Source: Streptomyces sp. NBC_01591
Lineage (GTDB): Bacteria; Actinomycetota; Actinomycetes; Streptomycetales; Streptomycetaceae
Direction: 5' to 3'
DNA length: 64,000 bases
NCBI RefSeq assembly: GCF_035918155.1
Contig: NZ_CP109327.1
Span: forward strand, 2,852,001 to 2,916,000
The notes under the pieces are model-generated. The model was not told the DNA's origin. It searched no databases and saw only the letters and a list, made by a program, of their open reading frames with translations. Made by a program: the position numbers and the translations under genes. This document shows, one piece after another, positions 60,583-64,000 of this stretch (position 1 is its first letter; each line of letters starts with the position of its first letter).

Positions 60583-62028
60583 ATGGGGATAGTCGCCGGC
60601 TTGGACAGTTCTTCCGCCTTCACACACATCGTCGTCTGCGATACGGACACGGGCGCCGTGCTGCGCCGGGGGTTCGCCGCACACCCCGTCGAAGCGAAGG
60701 CCACCGAGGTCGACCCGCAGGCATGGCTGCTCTCGCTCGGCGAGGCCGCCGGCGGCGGGCTGCTCGAAGGGGTGCAGGCCATCGGCGTCTCCGCCCAGCA
60801 GCACGGCCTGGTGCCACTGGACCACCAGGGCAATCTCGTACGCCCGGCGCTGCTCGGCAACGACAAGCGGGCGCAGGCCGCCGCGGCCGATCTGGTCGAC
60901 GGACTCGGCGGGCGGCAGCCCTGGGCCGAGGCGGTCGGGGCGGTGCCGCAGGCCGCACAGCCGGTGGCGAAGCTGCGCTGGCTGGCACGGACCGAGCCGG
61001 AGGCCGCCCAGCGGGTGGCCGCGGTGCTGCAGCCGCACGACTGGCTGGTGTGGCAGCTGCTGGGGCGTCCCACCCGGCGGACCACCGACCGGGGTGCCGC
61101 GTCCGGCACCGGTTACTGGTCGGCGGACACCGGTTCCTACCGGCCCGACCTGGTGGAGCTCGCACTCGGGCACCAGGCCGCGCTCCCCGAGGTGCTCGGT
61201 CCCGCCGATGCGGCCGGGACGACGCCCGAGGGGCTGCTGATCTCCGCGGGGACCGGCGAGACGATGGCCGCGGCGTTCGGGCTCGGTGTCGGGGTCGGCG
61301 ACGCGGTGGTGTCGCTGGGTGCGTCGGGCTCGGTCATGGCGGTGCACCACGAGGCGCTGTCCGATCCGTCGGGGATGATCACTTCGTTCGCGGACGCGAC
61401 CGGGAAGCATCTGCCGGTGGTGCACACGTCCAATGCGGTACGGGCGCTGCGCGGGACCGCCGAGATGCTCGGCGTGGAGGGCCTGGAGGAGCTCTCCGCG
61501 CTGGCGCTGAAGTCCACGCCGGGCGCGTCCGGGCTGGTACTCCTGCCGTATCTGGAGGGCGAGCGGACGCCGCATCTGCCGCACGCCGCGGGGACCCTGT
61601 GCGGACTGCGGCGCGAGTCGATGAAGCCGGAGCACCTGGCGCGGGCGGCGTTCGAGGGGATGCTGTGCTCGCTGGCCGACGCGCTCGACGTGCTGCGCGG
61701 CCGGGGCGTCGAGGTGCGCCGGGTGTTCCTGCTGGGGGCGGCGGCCGAACTGCCCGCCGTGCAGGGGCTCGCTCCGGCGCTGTTCGGTACGCAGGTGGTC
61801 GTACCGCAGCCCGCCGAATACGCGGCGCTGGGCGCGGCCCGGCAGGCGGCCTGGGCACTGGGGGTCTCGCAGGGGACGGGCGATCCGCTCACTCCCCCGG
61901 CCTGGCAGGGTGCCGCGGCGCAGGTGCTGGAGCCGGGCGAGGAGCTGGCGGTCGGGCAGGCGGTGCGCCAGCAGTACGTGGCGACGCGGGACCAGATCCA
62001 CCCGGGGGCGTTCGACTCCGCGAACTGA
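60583..62028 (+). CDS. FGGY family carbohydrate kinase (xylulokinase-like)
   Basis: 481 residues from ATG 60583 (MGIVAGLDSSSAFTHIVVCD). Two actin-type ATPase domains: phosphate-1 region near the start, AIGVSAQQHGLVPLDHQGNLVRPALLGNDKR for sugar binding, TTDRGAASGTGYW, then the C-terminal ATP region VVSLGASGSVMAVH, TPHLPHAAGTLCGL and RVFLLGAAAELPAVQGLAPALFGTQVVVPQPAEYAALGAA. Xylulose is the usual substrate, but the sugar is not fixed by sequence. No xylose isomerase gene is adjacent. Confidence 0.87.
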   Translation: MGIVAGLDSSSAFTHIVVCDTDTGAVLRRGFAAHPVEAKATEVDPQAWLLSLGEAAGGGLLEGVQAIGVSAQQHGLVPLDHQGNLVRPALLGNDKRAQAAAADLVDGLGGRQPWAEAVGAVPQAAQPVAKLRWLARTEPEAAQRVAAVLQPHDWLVWQLLGRPTRRTTDRGAASGTGYWSADTGSYRPDLVELALGHQAALPEVLGPADAAGTTPEGLLISAGTGETMAAAFGLGVGVGDAVVSLGASGSVMAVHHEALSDPSGMITSFADATGKHLPVVHTSNAVRALRGTAEMLGVEGLEELSALALKSTPGASGLVLLPYLEGERTPHLPHAAGTLCGLRRESMKPEHLARAAFEGMLCSLADALDVLRGRGVEVRRVFLLGAAAELPAVQGLAPALFGTQVVVPQPAEYAALGAARQAAWALGVSQGTGDPLTPPAWQGAAAQVLEPGEELAVGQAVRQQYVATRDQIHPGAFDSAN

Positions 62029-62197
62029 GTCCGTACGCCTGCACGACAGGGCCGGGTACACCGGTGGGGGTGAGCCCCTCCACTTGTGTACTCGGTCTGT
62101 TTTTTGACCTGGTCTTGAGTAAAATCGCTCGCAGTCGCGGCCGCCGGTGCCGGAAAATGGGTCGACTCCCGCCCTCTGCCGACTCCGAGAGACACGT

Positions 62198-63931
62198 GTG
62201 CTCATAAAACTCCTGCGGGCCTATCTCGGTCCGTACAGAAAGCCCATCCTGCTCCTGGTCCTCCTCCAACTGCTGCAGACCTGCGCCAGCCTCTATCTGC
62301 CCACCCTGAACGCCGACATCATCGACAACGGTGTCGTCAAGGGGGACACCGGCTACATCCTCGAGTTCGGCGGCATCATGATCGCCGTCAGCATCGGCCA
62401 GGTGGTCTGCAACATGGGGGCCGTCTACTACGGCGCCCGTACCGCGGCCGCCCTCGGCCGTGATGTCCGGGCGTCGGTCTTCGACCGGGTGCAGTCGTTC
62501 TCGGCACGTGAGCTCGGACGCTTCGGGGCGCCCTCGCTGATCACCCGTACGACCAATGACGTCCAGCAGATCCAGATGCTGGTGCTGATGACGTTCACGC
62601 TGATGGTGTCGGCCCCGATCATGTGTGTCGGCGGCATCATCATGGCGCTCGGCCAGGACGTCCCGCTGTCCGCGGTGCTGCTCGCGGTGGTGCCGGTGCT
62701 CGGCATCGCGGTGAGCCTGATCGTGAAGCGGATGCGCCCGCTGTTCCGCACGATGCAGGAGCGGCTCGACACGGTGAACCGGGTACTGCGCGAGCAGATC
62801 ACCGGCAACCGGGTCATCCGCGCCTTCGTCCGTGACGGTTACGAGGAGGAGCGGTTCCGCGGCTCCAACACCGAGCTGACGGATGTGGCGCTGTCCACGG
62901 GCCGGCTGATGGCGCTGATGTTCCCCACCGTGATGACGGTCGTGAACGTCTCGTCGATCGCCGTGCTCTGGTTCGGTGCCCACCGCATCGACAGCGGCGG
63001 CATGGAGATCGGCGCGCTGACCGCGTTCCTCGCCTATCTGATGCAGATCGTCATGTCGGTGATGATGGCCACCTTCATGTTCATGATGGTGCCGCGTGCC
63101 GAGGTCTGTGCCGAGCGCGTCCAGGAGGTCCTGGAGACCGAGTCCAGCGTGGTCCCGCCCGTCGAGCCGGTCCGCAAGCTGCTCGCCCGCGGTCATCTGG
63201 AGGTGCGCGGCGCGGACTTCCGCTACCCGGGCGCCGAGGAGCCGGTGCTGCGGTCGGTGGATCTGGTGGCCCGCCCCGGCGAGACCACCGCGATCATCGG
63301 GTCGACGGGCAGCGGGAAGTCGACGCTGCTCGGTCTCGTACCGCGGCTGTTCGATGTGACGGACGGTCAGGTGCTGGTCGACGGTACGGATGTGCGGACG
63401 CTGGAGCCGGCGCTGCTGGCGAGGACCGTGAGTCTCGTACCGCAGAAGCCGTATCTGTTCTCCGGGACGGTCGCGACGAACCTGCGGTACGGAAACCCGG
63501 ACGCGACCGACGAGGAGCTGTGGCACGCGTTGGAGGTCGCGCAGGCCAAGGAGTTCGTCACCGCGCTGGAGCACGGTCTGAACGCGCCGATCGCGCAGGG
63601 CGGCACCAATGTCTCGGGCGGGCAGCGGCAGCGGCTGGCCATCGCCAGGACGCTGGTGCAGCGGCCGGAGATCTATCTCTTCGACGACTCGTTCTCCGCG
63701 CTCGACTACGCCACCGACGCCGCGCTGCGCGGGGCGCTCACGCAGGAGACGGCCGAGGCGACCGTGGTGATCGTGGCGCAGCGGGTGTCCACCATCCGCG
63801 ACGCGGACCGGATCCTGGTGCTGGACGAGGGCCGGGTCGTCGGCTCCGGCACCCACCACGAGCTGATGGACGGCAATGAAACGTACCGGGAGATCGTGCT
63901 CTCCCAGCTGACGGAAGCGGAGGCCGCGTAA
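62198..63931 (+). CDS. ABC exporter half with degenerate ATP site
   Basis: 577 residues from GTG 62198. Exporter membrane domain (KPILLLVLLQLLQTCASLYLPTLNADIIDNGVV onward) and ATPase with Walker A STGSGKST, signature NVSGGQRQRLAIART, and Walker B IYLFDDSFSALDYATD. The base next to the Walker B Asp is Asp instead of Glu and the H-loop is Gln (IVAQRVST), the marks of the degenerate subunit of a heterodimeric exporter. The next gene overlaps its stop (TAATG) and must encode the partner. A T-rich stretch at 62100-62125 may hold the promoter. Confidence 0.93.
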   Translation: MLIKLLRAYLGPYRKPILLLVLLQLLQTCASLYLPTLNADIIDNGVVKGDTGYILEFGGIMIAVSIGQVVCNMGAVYYGARTAAALGRDVRASVFDRVQSFSARELGRFGAPSLITRTTNDVQQIQMLVLMTFTLMVSAPIMCVGGIIMALGQDVPLSAVLLAVVPVLGIAVSLIVKRMRPLFRTMQERLDTVNRVLREQITGNRVIRAFVRDGYEEERFRGSNTELTDVALSTGRLMALMFPTVMTVVNVSSIAVLWFGAHRIDSGGMEIGALTAFLAYLMQIVMSVMMATFMFMMVPRAEVCAERVQEVLETESSVVPPVEPVRKLLARGHLEVRGADFRYPGAEEPVLRSVDLVARPGETTAIIGSTGSGKSTLLGLVPRLFDVTDGQVLVDGTDVRTLEPALLARTVSLVPQKPYLFSGTVATNLRYGNPDATDEELWHALEVAQAKEFVTALEHGLNAPIAQGGTNVSGGQRQRLAIARTLVQRPEIYLFDDSFSALDYATDAALRGALTQETAEATVVIVAQRVSTIRDADRILVLDEGRVVGSGTHHELMDGNETYREIVLSQLTEAEAA

Positions 63932-64000
63932 TGGCCGGGCCTGGCGGACGCATGATGGCGGGCGGGGCGCCGACCGACCGGTCCATGGACTTCAAGGGGT
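63931..64000 (+). CDS. ABC exporter partner subunit, N-terminal start only
   Basis: ATG 63931 overlaps the preceding TAA (TAATG). The 23 visible residues (MAGPGGRMMAGGAPTDRSMD) match the usual start of the second subunit of such heterodimeric exporters. The gene runs off the window. Confidence 0.75.
   Translation, partial: MAGPGGRMMAGGAPTDRSMDFKG

Overview
The window is high-G+C DNA from a Streptomyces-type actinomycete. It contains the fabD-fabH-acpP-fabF cluster with an upstream PucR-type regulator, an MreB-like (Mbl) gene, a malonyl-CoA synthetase (MatB) gene, DUF3145 and DUF4429 genes, and several genes whose start codon lies about 7 nt behind a TANNNT box, as expected for leaderless mRNAs. 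The species cannot be named from the sequence alone.

Layout. 1-12.2 kb: 3' end of aceE; an I36 inhibitor; a divergent TetR/MFS pair; an alpha/beta hydrolase; a DUF4429 protein; a LuxR-type two-component system; a SUKH protein; a MerR/aldo-keto reductase operon divergent from a serine hydrolase. 12.7-16.7 kb: a tightly coupled three-gene accessory operon coding for a membrane TIR protein, a TIR-TIR-GUN4 protein and a membrane SPFH protein with internal repeats. Remnants of an aldo-keto reductase and a LysR gene follow it. 17.6-24.5 kb: GNAT, pirin and the fatty-acid synthase cluster. 24.8-45.4 kb: mostly core genes, namely a GDSL lipoprotein, aldose epimerase, GH3 glucosidase with a divergent TetR, an L-glutamate-oxidase-like Tat flavoenzyme, LysE, EI24, Ohr, a medium-chain reductase/MarR pair, mbl, a GAF kinase, an Lrp regulator, a NarK-like transporter, matB plus a carboxyltransferase gene, and an MFS exporter.

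45.4-59.6 kb is accessory. A 67-residue Gly/Tyr-rich peptide gene sits just upstream of an ABC exporter. A tRNA-3'-end-like repeat at 48.1 kb matches the flank of an intact tRNA at 59.56 kb, which suggests an old tRNA-targeted island. Inside lies an operon for a LAL-type regulator without its DNA-binding domain, an N-terminally deleted and frameshifted asparagine-synthetase-like gene, a PqqD-like recognition protein, an unknown helical protein and an FAD monooxygenase. A stand-alone LuxR helix-turn-helix gene is divergent from this operon. A glycosyltransferase / FkbM methyltransferase / GT87 set (the last frameshifted at a G6 run) and gene fragments follow. No integrase or transposase was recognised.

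59.6-64 kb returns to core: three minus-strand tRNA genes (one CAT, two Asn), a small YtxH-like membrane protein, an FGGY sugar kinase and a heterodimeric ABC exporter cut by the window end.

The strongest candidate for an undescribed system is the TIR / TIR-TIR-GUN4 / SPFH operon at 12.7-16.7 kb. The second is the RiPP-like, partly decayed cluster at 48.3-55.3 kb.
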